From Brachyspira aalborgi (GTDB taxonomy: Bacteria > Spirochaetota > Brachyspiria > Brachyspirales > Brachyspiraceae), in NCBI RefSeq assembly GCF_008016455.1, contig NZ_SAXU01000001.1, forward strand, positions 1,798,001-1,862,000: a DNA stretch of 64,000 nucleotides, in the 5' to 3' direction. Below are positions 42,858 through 52,151 of the stretch, piece by piece. The position numbers and the translations under genes were made by a program. Under the pieces are notes generated by a model. The model was given only the letters and a program-made list of their open reading frames with translations. It was not told the origin of the DNA and did no database searches. Within the stretch, counting starts at the first letter, position 1. Every line of letters starts with the position of its first letter.

Positions 42858-44081
42858 ATGATTAAATTTATTAAAAATACATTTATAATATTTTTTATAT
42901 TAATAATTTTTACTTCAAAAGGTTTTTCTCAAAAAAGTATAATAATATTTAAAAACGATTATTCAAATAATTATATGAATTACGCGATTTACGATTTGAT
43001 AATTAAAAATATATTTCTTTATTCTAATTTAAAAATTATGAACTCGCATTCAAATTATTCAAGCTATAATAAAATAAAATCTCAAATAAAAAAATTAACG
43101 ATTAATAATAATGCAAATATTTCTATCGCTTATCAAATTCAAAATTTTAAAAACGGAATTTTGATTAATTATATTATTTTTGATAATGAAAAACCAAACG
43201 AATGGATTGAAAAAAGCGTTTATTCAAAAGAAGAAGATTTATTTATTTCTATTAATAAAATTTTAAAAGATATTTATGAGATTTCAAAAATAAAAAATAA
43301 AATAACTTATATAAAAGAAAAAGATTATATTTCGCTTTTAGGATATTATTCTCAAAAAATAATTTTAACTAATAACGAAGATAATATTTATAAATTATTT
43401 TACGATTTCCATAAAGACAATATTTATTTTAATATAGATTATTTGGAATATTTAACCGATAAATCGGATAGAACAAGCGTAGATATAATAAACGGTTTAA
43501 TTAAAAATATGCAGAATTATATCAATAAAAAGAAAAATCATTATTATTTATATTCGCTCGGATGTATGCATTATGGAAAATATAAAGTTAATGTTATTTT
43601 AAGCGATATTGAAGCGTCTATAGAAAATTACAATAAAGCTTTGAAATTAAAAAATAATTATTATAAATATTATTATAGATTGGCAAACGCTTATATTTTA
43701 AAAAACGATTATGATAACGCTATTAAATATTATGAAGAAGCGATTAAACTTAACGATGATATAAATATTATAAAAGAATTTGTATCTTTATTAAAAAGAG
43801 ATATAAATAAAAACGGAAACGAAGTTATAAGTTATTTGAAAAAAATAATAGAAATAAATAAAAATGACGAAGAGGCTTTGGAGGAGATTTCAAAATTATA
43901 CGAAAAAATCGGAGATTATGATAACGCTTTAATTTATTATAATAAACTTTTTGAAGTTATTAATTATAATCTTTATATAATAAATAATGAAACTAAAGAC
44001 GCTGACGCTTATGATAGATATATTTTTAAAAAGAATTCTATTAAGTTAAATATAGAATCTTTAAAAAAGAAAATTTTTTAA
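42858..44081 (+). CDS. secreted TPR-repeat protein
   Basis: 407 residues with a signal sequence (residues 5-25). The N-terminal 200 residues are unassigned; tetratricopeptide repeats run from about 230, for example YNKALKLKNNYYKYYYRLAN, YDNAIKYYEEAIKLN and YDNALIYYNKLFEV. The protein probably acts as a periplasmic assembly scaffold. The LysM/M23 gene follows 86 bases later on the same strand. Confidence 0.75.
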   Translation: MIKFIKNTFIIFFILIIFTSKGFSQKSIIIFKNDYSNNYMNYAIYDLIIKNIFLYSNLKIMNSHSNYSSYNKIKSQIKKLTINNNANISIAYQIQNFKNGILINYIIFDNEKPNEWIEKSVYSKEEDLFISINKILKDIYEISKIKNKITYIKEKDYISLLGYYSQKIILTNNEDNIYKLFYDFHKDNIYFNIDYLEYLTDKSDRTSVDIINGLIKNMQNYINKKKNHYYLYSLGCMHYGKYKVNVILSDIEASIENYNKALKLKNNYYKYYYRLANAYILKNDYDNAIKYYEEAIKLNDDINIIKEFVSLLKRDINKNGNEVISYLKKIIEINKNDEEALEEISKLYEKIGDYDNALIYYNKLFEVINYNLYIINNETKDADAYDRYIFKKNSIKLNIESLKKKIF

Positions 44082-44167
44082 TTTATTTTTATATATTAAA
44101 ATTCAAGTTGACAATATTTAAAAAATATTATATATTATTTAGAATTCTATAATATTAATAATTAATT

Positions 44168-45388
44168 ATGAGAAATATGAAGATTAAATATACAAAAATT
44201 TTAAAAAGCTATAAAAAAAATATAGCGAGGAAAAATTTTAAAAAAAATATTCTTTTACTTTTTGAATATATTAAATACAAATTAGAATTTTTTTTAGAAA
44301 ATATAAATTTGCCAAATGTATTAAATTTATTTAAAAATAAAATTTTCTTGTCCGTTTCGGTAATTGCATTTATAATATTATTTAATATTTCGATATTTGC
44401 TATTAAAAATAAATCTAACAATAATTTTTATTTTAATAAAAAATTTGATAATTCCGACAAAACTTACAGAAAAATATTATCCGAAATGAATCCAGAAACT
44501 AACGATATTATAGAAAATTATTTGCCAAAAATACCTCAAATTACTTCAATAGCGAATATAGACGGCAAAGTATCTGAAATTTTTTACGATTATATATCTT
44601 CCGACAATACTTTAAATAGCGATGGAGTAATAGGCGTAAAATACGAAGAATATACGATTGGAGAAGGAGAAAATCTAACCACAATATCGCGAAAAATCGG
44701 AGTAAATTTGGACACTTTAGTAAGCGTTAATAAAATAACAAATGCAAATAAATTAAAACCAGGACAGAAAATTATAATTCCAAATAGAAACGGATTATTA
44801 TATACGATTAAACAAAATGAAAATATAGAAGATGTTGCAAGTAAATACGATATTCAATTAAATAGAATTTTAGCTTTCAATAAAATTGACGAAATTTCGG
44901 ATATAGAAATCGGAGACGATATATTTTTACCAGGCGCAAAATATACTTTAGACGAGAGAATAGAAAAATTCGGACAAATGTTTAGCTTGCCCGTTACCGT
45001 AACGAGAATAAGCAGTTTATTTGGTTATAGAGTTCATCCTATTACAAAAGCTAGAACGAAACATACGGGAGTCGATATTCCTGGAAGTTTGAATACGCCC
45101 GTTTATGCTGCAAGAAAAGGAAAGGTAATATTTGCAGGCTATAGCGGAGGTTATGGAAATTTAGTAATTGTTCGTCATGATAAAGGCTATACGACTTATT
45201 ATGGACATCTTAATAAAATTACTACAAAAATCGGAGCTAATGTCGGAGTCGGAATTATGATAGGCAGAATGGGAAGCACGGGAAATTCTACGGGAAGCCA
45301 TTTGCATTTTGAAGTTAGAAGAAACGGCGAAGCTTTAAATCCGATAGATTTTATACCGATAAGAAAATTTCTAGCGAAAAGAAAATAA
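44168..45388 (+). CDS. LysM domain and M23-family metallopeptidase
   Basis: 406 residues. A transmembrane anchor lies at about residues 58-78 after a lysine-rich cytoplasmic tail. Two LysM motifs follow (EYTIGEGENLTTISRKIGVN and LLYTIKQNENIEDVASKYDI), then the LytM/M23 fold with RVHPITKARTKHTGVDIP (zinc His and Asp) and TGSHLHFEVRRNG (H-x-H). The zinc ligands are complete, so it should cut peptidoglycan cross-bridges or, if regulated, act in septum splitting. Periplasmic. Confidence 0.92.
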   Translation: MRNMKIKYTKILKSYKKNIARKNFKKNILLLFEYIKYKLEFFLENINLPNVLNLFKNKIFLSVSVIAFIILFNISIFAIKNKSNNNFYFNKKFDNSDKTYRKILSEMNPETNDIIENYLPKIPQITSIANIDGKVSEIFYDYISSDNTLNSDGVIGVKYEEYTIGEGENLTTISRKIGVNLDTLVSVNKITNANKLKPGQKIIIPNRNGLLYTIKQNENIEDVASKYDIQLNRILAFNKIDEISDIEIGDDIFLPGAKYTLDERIEKFGQMFSLPVTVTRISSLFGYRVHPITKARTKHTGVDIPGSLNTPVYAARKGKVIFAGYSGGYGNLVIVRHDKGYTTYYGHLNKITTKIGANVGVGIMIGRMGSTGNSTGSHLHFEVRRNGEALNPIDFIPIRKFLAKRK

Positions 45389-45413
45389 TAAAATAAATTT
45401 ATGCATTATCATT

Positions 45414-45893
45414 TCAAATAAAAATTTTTTCTATATAAAAACTTATTTTAAATAAATTATTAATCGACATTAAAATTTTAGAATTATTAATTATATCTAT
45501 AATCTTATTAATATTCTCATATTCTTCAGGCATTGAAAGTATTATTGAAGAAATAAAAGCGATTGTTATGCAAGCTATAAAAGTTAAAACTATAGCGCCA
45601 AGAAGTCTGTCAACCCAACCTAAAAATATGATTTTCAATAATTTTTTTATGCTGTCTTCAACTTTCGATAAAATTATACGAATTATTGAATAACTTACTA
45701 TAAAAGAAATTATTTTTAATATAATAGAATGATTAAAATATTTTGATGCAAAATTATATATTAAAGGCGCGATTATAAAAGTTATGATTATTGCGATTAT
45801 CGGAACGGTTATAGAAATTATGCCTTTGTATAATCCGTATAAAAAAATTAAAAATAAAATTATTATTATAAATATATCTAAAGAATTAAACAT
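45414..45893 (-). CDS. CvpA-family membrane protein
   Basis: 159 residues with four hydrophobic segments in the CvpA arrangement (start SLDIFIIIILFLIFLYGLYKG, conserved GWVDRLLGAI turn). In other bacteria CvpA is needed for colicin V secretion and for envelope stability. It overlaps the preceding chemoreceptor-like gene by one base and may share a transcript. Confidence 0.8.
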   Translation of the reverse strand: MFNSLDIFIIIILFLIFLYGLYKGIISITVPIIAIIITFIIAPLIYNFASKYFNHSIILKIISFIVSYSIIRIILSKVEDSIKKLLKIIFLGWVDRLLGAIVLTFIACITIAFISSIILSMPEEYENINKIIDIINNSKILMSINNLFKISFYIEKIFI

Positions 45894-47845
45894 TATCTTA
45901 TTTTACTGCTTTTTAATAACGCTATTATAGGAGCGAAAGTAATACTGCTTTTCATTTTATGCGTATTTATAATATTCGATAAAGCCTCTATATTCGTATG
46001 AGACATAGAAGAATAATTTCCAACTTTTTTAATCGCTCCGTTTAATCGCTCTCTATTTTCTATTACATTATTGAAATTATTAAATATTTTTATTATATCC
46101 TGATTTTGAAAATCTATTTTAGAATTTAATTGATTTTGAATATCAAGCATCGCGTTAATATTTTCTCTTATGTATGAAACTATATCATTTTGTTCTTCCA
46201 CCAATTCAAATATTTTATTATTAAAATTTTCTAAAGCTTCAAAAGAATCTATATTTGAAGATTCAAAACTCATATCGTTTTCTATTATTTTTAAATAATT
46301 GTCAATCTCTTCGGTTATTTTTTGAACGGATTTTTTTATTATCTCGCAATGCTCTTCCACATAAAAAGAAGAATTTTCAACCATAACCAAACCAGAAAAT
46401 ATATTTATAAGAATTTTCTCTATCGACTGCGTGCCTAAAGATATTTCATTAGATAAATTTCCTATTTCTTTAGCGACAACAGAAAAACTTTTTCCATAAA
46501 CTCCCGCTTTTGAAGATTGAATTCCCGCGTTTATTGAAAGTAAATTTGTTTTATTTGTAATATTTTTTATATATTCTATCGTTTCGTAAATTTCGCCCGT
46601 TATCGCGCTTATGTCTTTAAATTGGCTTGCATATTCTACAATATTGTCTATAAATTTTTTAGAAGTTTGATTAAGATTATTTTTAATATTTTTTAAATCT
46701 TCAGAAAGCTCTATAAGTTCGTTATGAGAAAAATCGGTTTCTTTAATTCTTTTTATAATTCCGTTTAATAATTTACAACTATCTTGCAATTGATTTTTAT
46801 ATCTTTCAAAAAAGCTAAATACGGAACTTGTAAATTTTATTCCTTCTCTAATTATTTGATTTTTATTATCTTTTGTTTCGGTAAGTTTATCTTTAGATTC
46901 TAAAATATTATTTACTTTTGAGTTCATCATATCTAAAGCGTCTTTATTTTCTTTGTCTATTTCAAATACGAAAAGCGAAGAGTCCATAAAATTTTTATCC
47001 ACAGAGTTTAATTTGTCTGAGATTCCATTTATATTTTTTAAGATATTTAAGTTATTTTTTAATTTATTTATCAAAACGGTATCTTTATTTATTTCGTTTA
47101 ATGCGCTTATCGTAAAACTTGAAAAAGTCGCTATAAATCTAATCATATAAGAGAGAGTTATTGCAAGCGCTGTTCTGTCAAAATCGGCGTTTAAATCTCC
47201 TCCAAAATGAATTATATCGGTAACGATTAAATATAATCCTATTAAACTAAAAATTGTAAACACTATATTAATTGCTATATTATGTCTTGCTATAATATCG
47301 AGTATTACGGGAATCAAAATAGCTGCAAATAAGAATAATATTATATACATTTTATAAAGATAAAATGAACCTTTAGGCTCAATGCTATAAAAATCGCCTA
47401 TATCGTTATATATTACATAAAAAGAGGTTTCAAAATTTATAAGGCTTATTGTAATAAGAGCTATTATTAAAATTCCCGTTATAATTAAAATTGCATCGCT
47501 CAAACTATTAAGAGTTCTATTATCGCTTAAAAAACTTTTATTATTAAGAGGCATAAGCATAACCGTAAATAATAAAAGTATATTATTAAAAATATATAAA
47601 TTAGAAGCTATATTCGGATAAACTCCGTATAATTCTAAAAATATAATCGCTATAGATATAATATTATATAAAGACAATAATTCCAAAGTTATAGCGACTA
47701 TCGTATAAACAAAGCTTTTTGTTCTTCTTGAAAGCAAAATAAATACAACGGCAAGTATTGTCATAAACGATAAATTTATCACGGGAGTTAAAAGTTTAAT
47801 GATATTAATATTATATCCTAATATAAAATTTGTAAGCAAATCCAT
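45893..47845 (-). CDS. divergent chemoreceptor-like protein with N-terminal membrane sensor
   Basis: 650 residues. Residues ~10-250 form seven to eight membrane helices (a multi-pass, 7TM-like sensor), followed by a long coiled-coil resembling a methyl-accepting domain. Its hairpin tip reads TNLLSINAGIQSSKAGVYGK against the classical TNLLALNAAIEAARAGE; the glutamate that contacts CheA/CheW is Q here, and the following helix (FSVVAKEIGNLSNE) is recognisable. It may not join standard chemosensory arrays. Tandem paralogue of the next gene. Confidence 0.7.
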   Translation of the reverse strand: MDLLTNFILGYNINIIKLLTPVINLSFMTILAVVFILLSRRTKSFVYTIVAITLELLSLYNIISIAIIFLELYGVYPNIASNLYIFNNILLLFTVMLMPLNNKSFLSDNRTLNSLSDAILIITGILIIALITISLINFETSFYVIYNDIGDFYSIEPKGSFYLYKMYIILFLFAAILIPVILDIIARHNIAINIVFTIFSLIGLYLIVTDIIHFGGDLNADFDRTALAITLSYMIRFIATFSSFTISALNEINKDTVLINKLKNNLNILKNINGISDKLNSVDKNFMDSSLFVFEIDKENKDALDMMNSKVNNILESKDKLTETKDNKNQIIREGIKFTSSVFSFFERYKNQLQDSCKLLNGIIKRIKETDFSHNELIELSEDLKNIKNNLNQTSKKFIDNIVEYASQFKDISAITGEIYETIEYIKNITNKTNLLSINAGIQSSKAGVYGKSFSVVAKEIGNLSNEISLGTQSIEKILINIFSGLVMVENSSFYVEEHCEIIKKSVQKITEEIDNYLKIIENDMSFESSNIDSFEALENFNNKIFELVEEQNDIVSYIRENINAMLDIQNQLNSKIDFQNQDIIKIFNNFNNVIENRERLNGAIKKVGNYSSMSHTNIEALSNIINTHKMKSSITFAPIIALLKSSKIR

Positions 47846-47854
47846 AAAAACCCT

Positions 47855-49789
47855 TTATATAACTTTAGAATGTTCTTTAATTACATCGTCTAAATTATTT
47901 GAATATTCTAAAAGTTTTTCTTTTTCATCGTTAAGTTTTCCGCTAACGGATTCCAAATCTTCCGAAGTCGCTAAAAGTTTATTCATATCCTTCATTAAAT
48001 TTTTTATTTCCGAATTTTGTTCAAAAGCCTTTTCTGAAATATCTATTATATAATCGTTAAACTCTTCAATTCTTAATCTTATATTCATAAAATCGTTTTC
48101 TTCGCTCGTTATTATATCTTTAATATCCGAAACGGAATTAAACATTTTATCCGTATTTTTTACGATAGTCATATTAAAATCGTTTTGCCTTTCCATTCCT
48201 TTATTAAACTGAATTAATTTATCATAATATGACGATATTTCTTTTATTAATTCCGTAAAATTATTATTTATATTAACGCTTGCATGATTAAATCTCTTAA
48301 AAATATCTTCTATTTGAAATAAAAGTTTTTGCATTTTCTCAGATACGCTCAAAGATTCTCCGACTAACTCGGATACTGATTTTGAAATTAAAGCAAAGTC
48401 ATTTGAATAAGCTCCCGATTTTGAAGCTTGAATTCCCGAGTTTATCGCCAAAGTTTTTGCCTTATCCGACATATTCGTCATAAACGCTATAATTTTATTT
48501 ATTTGAATATTTAAATGACTTATTTCTGAAGTTTTATTTAATTCTAATCCTATATTATATCTTTCTTTTTCCAATCCTCCTTGAAAAGAATCGAATTTAT
48601 CAAGCATATTTACGCTCTCTGCTTGCAAATTATAAATTTGTTCTATTGATTTTTGTAAAGTTATATTTAAAGATTCAAGCATTAATTTTTGAGATTTTGA
48701 AACTTCTTTTAATTTCGGATAAGTTTCTATAAGTTCGTTAATCTTTTCAATATTTGAATACGCATCGTTTACCTGAAAGTTTTCTATAGCAATGAATTCG
48801 TTTATTGAATCTATAATTTTTACAATTTCCGATTTTAAATTGCTAACCGAAGAATAAGAATTTGAAACATCTTCTTTTAATTCGTTTACCGCTTTTTGAA
48901 AATCTTCTTTATATTCAAGCATTTTTTTTGAAGTATTTGAAGCCGTATTTATTATAACCGTATCTTGCGCTCTAATCTCTTCAAAATTATAACTTTGTTT
49001 AGTTCTTCTACGAAAAACCGAAGAAATAAATTGATTTACCGAAGAGTGAATAATTATAATATTATAAATTACATAAGCTAAAGTTATTCTCGAAAATGGA
49101 ATACTTCTCAAAATTAAAAAATCTCCTCTCGATTGATATACTGAAATTCCGTTAAAGTCGTCAAAGAAAAATATCGCTATTATAGAAGCTAAAATTAAAT
49201 ATTGCGTATTTTTTGCAAAATTTTTAATAACGACTACTTCGTATATAAACGCGCTTATTACAATTAACATAGAACAAGAAACTACAAAATCTCTAAAAAC
49301 ATATAAAGGTCCTATTTTCCCTCTAATTTTTATGCTGCCTTTCATAGTTTCATTTAAAGTGTTTATCGCCTCCGTCTTTGAAATAAAAACTTCGGGATAA
49401 ACTATCGATATTACTATAATTATAGCGACTAAAAATACCGTCAAACTATAAAGAAATTCCAAAGCTTTATGATATTTTTTATTTAATTCCAAATTATTTT
49501 TTACATAAATCATCCAAGGAATAACCGTTACGGATAAAATCATTTGCTCTACTCTATATAAATGAAAAGCTATTTGATTATTATAATCCGATAGAGATAT
49601 TATTATATTTAAAAATTCTAAAAGCGAAAATAAAAAAGCTAAAATTCCTATCGATAAAGTTATTAATTGGCTTTCCTCAAATAATTTTAAATATATATAG
49701 GCGTAAAGTATTATGCCTACAAAACCCATAAAAGTTCCTATGGTTGGAATGCCTAATTCAAAAAATATATGAAAGAAATTTCTATCCAT
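47855..49789 (-). CDS. divergent chemoreceptor-like protein with N-terminal membrane sensor
   Basis: 644 residues, paralogous to the gene 9 bases downstream. Seven or eight helices occupy residues ~15-265. The cytoplasmic coiled-coil tip is TLAINSGIQASKSGAYSNDF, again with Q in place of the conserved glutamate, and SKSVSELVGES as following motif. The two probably form a hetero-oligomeric sensor. Output partners are not encoded nearby. Confidence 0.7.
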   Translation of the reverse strand: MDRNFFHIFFELGIPTIGTFMGFVGIILYAYIYLKLFEESQLITLSIGILAFLFSLLEFLNIIISLSDYNNQIAFHLYRVEQMILSVTVIPWMIYVKNNLELNKKYHKALEFLYSLTVFLVAIIIVISIVYPEVFISKTEAINTLNETMKGSIKIRGKIGPLYVFRDFVVSCSMLIVISAFIYEVVVIKNFAKNTQYLILASIIAIFFFDDFNGISVYQSRGDFLILRSIPFSRITLAYVIYNIIIIHSSVNQFISSVFRRRTKQSYNFEEIRAQDTVIINTASNTSKKMLEYKEDFQKAVNELKEDVSNSYSSVSNLKSEIVKIIDSINEFIAIENFQVNDAYSNIEKINELIETYPKLKEVSKSQKLMLESLNITLQKSIEQIYNLQAESVNMLDKFDSFQGGLEKERYNIGLELNKTSEISHLNIQINKIIAFMTNMSDKAKTLAINSGIQASKSGAYSNDFALISKSVSELVGESLSVSEKMQKLLFQIEDIFKRFNHASVNINNNFTELIKEISSYYDKLIQFNKGMERQNDFNMTIVKNTDKMFNSVSDIKDIITSEENDFMNIRLRIEEFNDYIIDISEKAFEQNSEIKNLMKDMNKLLATSEDLESVSGKLNDEKEKLLEYSNNLDDVIKEHSKVI

Positions 49790-49907
49790 AAAATCTATCC
49801 ATAAAAACTATAAAATCCTTTATTTATAAGAAATTTTCTATTAAATACATAATAATACAATATCGTTTATATAATCGGAATTTATCATTAAGTATTTATA
49901 TTTATTT

Positions 49908-51287
49908 CTAATCCGTTAATTTTCTAATCCATCTCTCTTTTTTAAGCATTATAATGCCAATCGTTATCTTTATAAAATCGGTTAATTTTGCTATTCCAAA
50001 CATAGCTACAGGACCAACCGAAGTAAATTTAGCCAAAATTAAAGCCGCAGGAGCGAATAAAAATAAAGATACGGGAACATCAACCGCAAAACCAAATAAA
50101 GCGTCTCCGCCCGCTCTTGAAACAGAAAATTGAGAGTTAATATAAGTCCATACGGGCATATAGCATGAAATCAATATTACTAAATTTCTTGTAATCGCTT
50201 GAGCGTTAACAGTAAGTTTTGAAAATATAAAAGGAATTAAAAATATTGAAGACATTTCTATTAATCCGACTATTAAACCCGCTATTATAGAACCGTTCAT
50301 TATCCATTTTGCCTTATCTTTAGCTTCTTTAAGTTCTCCTCTTCCTAAAGTTCCGCCAACAATAACCATAGACGCTACATGAACTCCTTGAAATACCAAA
50401 TAAAATATATTTGCAATCGTAAAACCCGAAGCCATTCCCGCAACCGTTTCCGCTCCGCCTCTGCTATTATAAAGCGCCGTCATAAACATTTCGCTTAATC
50501 CCCAACTAATTTCGCTTAAAAATATGAGACTCGATTTATTAACCATATCGATAAAAACGCCAATTTTAACTTTTAATATTTCTCTCGTTCTAACATAAAA
50601 TTTTTCTTTATGCAATTTAATATATATTATAAAAATCGCCATTTCTAATATTCTTGCTATTAAAGTCGCAATTGCAGCTCCCGTTTCTTCAAGTTTCGGA
50701 GCGCCCAAATTTCCATAAATTAAAATCCAATTTCCAAAAGTATTGCATGCTGTCGCTATAACCGATATTACTAAAGGAATATGAGGCTTTCCAATTTCTC
50801 TATAAGAACTTCCTATAGCTCCCGAAATTGAAATTGGAATAAATGTAAACGCTATTATTTTCATATATTTTGAACTAGATTCTAATATTTCTTTTTGAGC
50901 ATAATTTCCTTGCGTAAGAAGTCGCATAAAAATTTCGGGATTTATTAGCATTAAAATCATATATATAACTGAAATTATAAACGGAAGTATTACTTTAAAT
51001 CTAAAAGCCTGTTGCATTCCTTCTTGATTATCTGCGCCGCTATTTTGAGCCATATATATTCCGCCAGCTCCGTAGAAAGTATATAATAAAACCAAATATA
51101 TAAAATTTAATTGATTTGCAACATTAACCGCCGCCATTTTTGTATCGCCAAGTCCCGCAACCATAAAATTGTCTATAAGCGAAACCATTCCCATTATTAA
51201 TTGTTGTGCCATAACGGGAACGGCTACAGAAATGCATAATTTATAGAAATCCCAATTTCCGAATATTTTATTTTTTGAGTAATTCAT
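49908..51287 (-). CDS. MATE-family efflux transporter
   Basis: 459 residues with twelve hydrophobic segments. The start has the MATE sequence PVMAQQLIMGMVSLIDNFMVAGLG, and a second-half repeat begins near residue 240 (FLSEISWGLSEMFMTALYNS). It exports cationic drugs or metabolites with a Na+ or H+ gradient. Single gene, no terminator recognised; the 151 bases downstream of the locus C terminator contain its start region. Confidence 0.92.
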   Translation of the reverse strand: MNYSKNKIFGNWDFYKLCISVAVPVMAQQLIMGMVSLIDNFMVAGLGDTKMAAVNVANQLNFIYLVLLYTFYGAGGIYMAQNSGADNQEGMQQAFRFKVILPFIISVIYMILMLINPEIFMRLLTQGNYAQKEILESSSKYMKIIAFTFIPISISGAIGSSYREIGKPHIPLVISVIATACNTFGNWILIYGNLGAPKLEETGAAIATLIARILEMAIFIIYIKLHKEKFYVRTREILKVKIGVFIDMVNKSSLIFLSEISWGLSEMFMTALYNSRGGAETVAGMASGFTIANIFYLVFQGVHVASMVIVGGTLGRGELKEAKDKAKWIMNGSIIAGLIVGLIEMSSIFLIPFIFSKLTVNAQAITRNLVILISCYMPVWTYINSQFSVSRAGGDALFGFAVDVPVSLFLFAPAALILAKFTSVGPVAMFGIAKLTDFIKITIGIIMLKKERWIRKLTD

Positions 51288-51375
51288 AATAATATTTTTT
51301 TTAATTAATTTATAAAAATAATTTTAGGTTTACATAATATAATACTATTTTTTTATTTGTCAAGTATTTATAAAT

Positions 51376-51406
51376 AAAAAAAAGACGCCATTAAAAAATG
51401 ACGCCT
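51376..51406 (-). terminator. rho-independent terminator of lipoprotein locus C
   Basis: On the minus strand AGGCGTCATT pairs with AATGGCGTCT (two G-U) over a short loop, followed by a T-run. It lies about 33 bases past the stop. Confidence 0.88.
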
Positions 51407-51438
51407 CTATTTTCCGCTTAACAATAGATTAATAAATT

Positions 51439-51753
51439 TTATTTAACTCTTGCGCCTTTTCCTCTAACTCTCATTTTTGTGATTAAACCAGATTTGAAAA
51501 TCTCATAACGAGGCATAATTAAGAAATCATAAGTCGTTCCTTTTAAAGCTTCGGCTATAAGTCTTTCTTTCAAAGTGTTATCTTTAGCGTCATATTTGAG
51601 TTCCGCCGTTAAAACTTCTCCAACGGTTATATCGTTTCCAGAAAGTTGAAGAGATTGAGGAATGTTGTCGGCGGTTGCTATAGTTTGACAACTTACAAGA
51701 AATAAAATAAAAGTTAAGCAGAAAGTAATTAAAAATAGTTTTTTGAAATTCAT
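51439..51753 (-). CDS. lipoprotein C, probably phase-variable
   Basis: 104 residues from the ATG at 51753, which has AAAGGAG at proper spacing. A lipoprotein signal ends in ILFLVSC (C21); the mature part NIPQSLQLSGNDITVGEV ... KGTTYDFLIMPRYE looks like the small spirochaete lipoproteins with a TRL/DUF6567-like core and ends in a basic tail RVRGKGARVK. The frame is open 66 codons upstream, through the leader repeat. A GNRA hairpin (CGAATA 51794-51799 with TATTCG 51804-51809) lies before the ribosome site, as in A and B. Confidence 0.75.
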   Translation of the reverse strand: MNFKKLFLITFCLTFILFLVSCQTIATADNIPQSLQLSGNDITVGEVLTAELKYDAKDNTLKERLIAEALKGTTYDFLIMPRYEIFKSGLITKMRVRGKGARVK

Positions 51754-51913
51754 AATATGAACTCCTTTTAATAGATTTTTATTTATAACCAAACGAATAT
51801 CGCTATTCGATAAGCTATACAAATTGAGAAAATATCCAAAAGAGATGGATAAAAATTTAATAAATATTTTGATTGATTGATTTTTATTTTTACGAAATAA
51901 ATTTTGAAAAAGT

Positions 51914-51982
51914 TTAAACTGCTTGTTCTGTTCTGTTCTGTTCTGTTCTGTTCAACATAGTTACAGTGTTTTTAAATCTCAT
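51914..51982 (-). CDS. leader reading frame C containing the AACAG repeat
   Basis: 22 codons: MRFKNTVTMLNRTEQNRTEQAV and stop. The N-T-V-x-x-L start and the pentapeptide repeat (NRTEQ) match leaders A and B in plan. The ribosome site is weak (ATGGG). With one more AACAG unit, or two fewer, the ATG would be in frame with the lipoprotein (234 bases, a multiple of three) with no stop between. Confidence 0.5.
   Translation of the reverse strand: MRFKNTVTMLNRTEQNRTEQAV
51924..51953. repeat. pentanucleotide tandem repeat (TTCTG)n, about 6 copies
   Basis: Five perfect TTCTG units and partial units at both ends on the plus strand (AACAG on the coding strand). A different pentamer from loci A and B but in the same place in the leader frame. 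Confidence 0.95.
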
Positions 51983-52027
51983 ATAAAATACCCATTAATT
52001 TTTATAGTTTATTTTATTTACATTCAA

Positions 52028-52056
52028 ATTATACAATATTTAAAAAAATATGTCAA
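52028..52056 (-). promoter_or_regulatory. sigma70-type promoter of locus C
   Basis: Minus strand: -35 TTGACA (52051-52056), 17-base spacer, -10 TATAAT (52028-52033): a full consensus promoter. Its spacer and flanks resemble those of A. Confidence 0.88.
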
Positions 52057-52151
52057 GCGTTATAATTAAAATAATATTGAGTTTTTTTATTTTTAAATTA
52101 AACTTAAATAATATTTATTAAAATTAAAACATTTTTTATTAAATTTAAATT

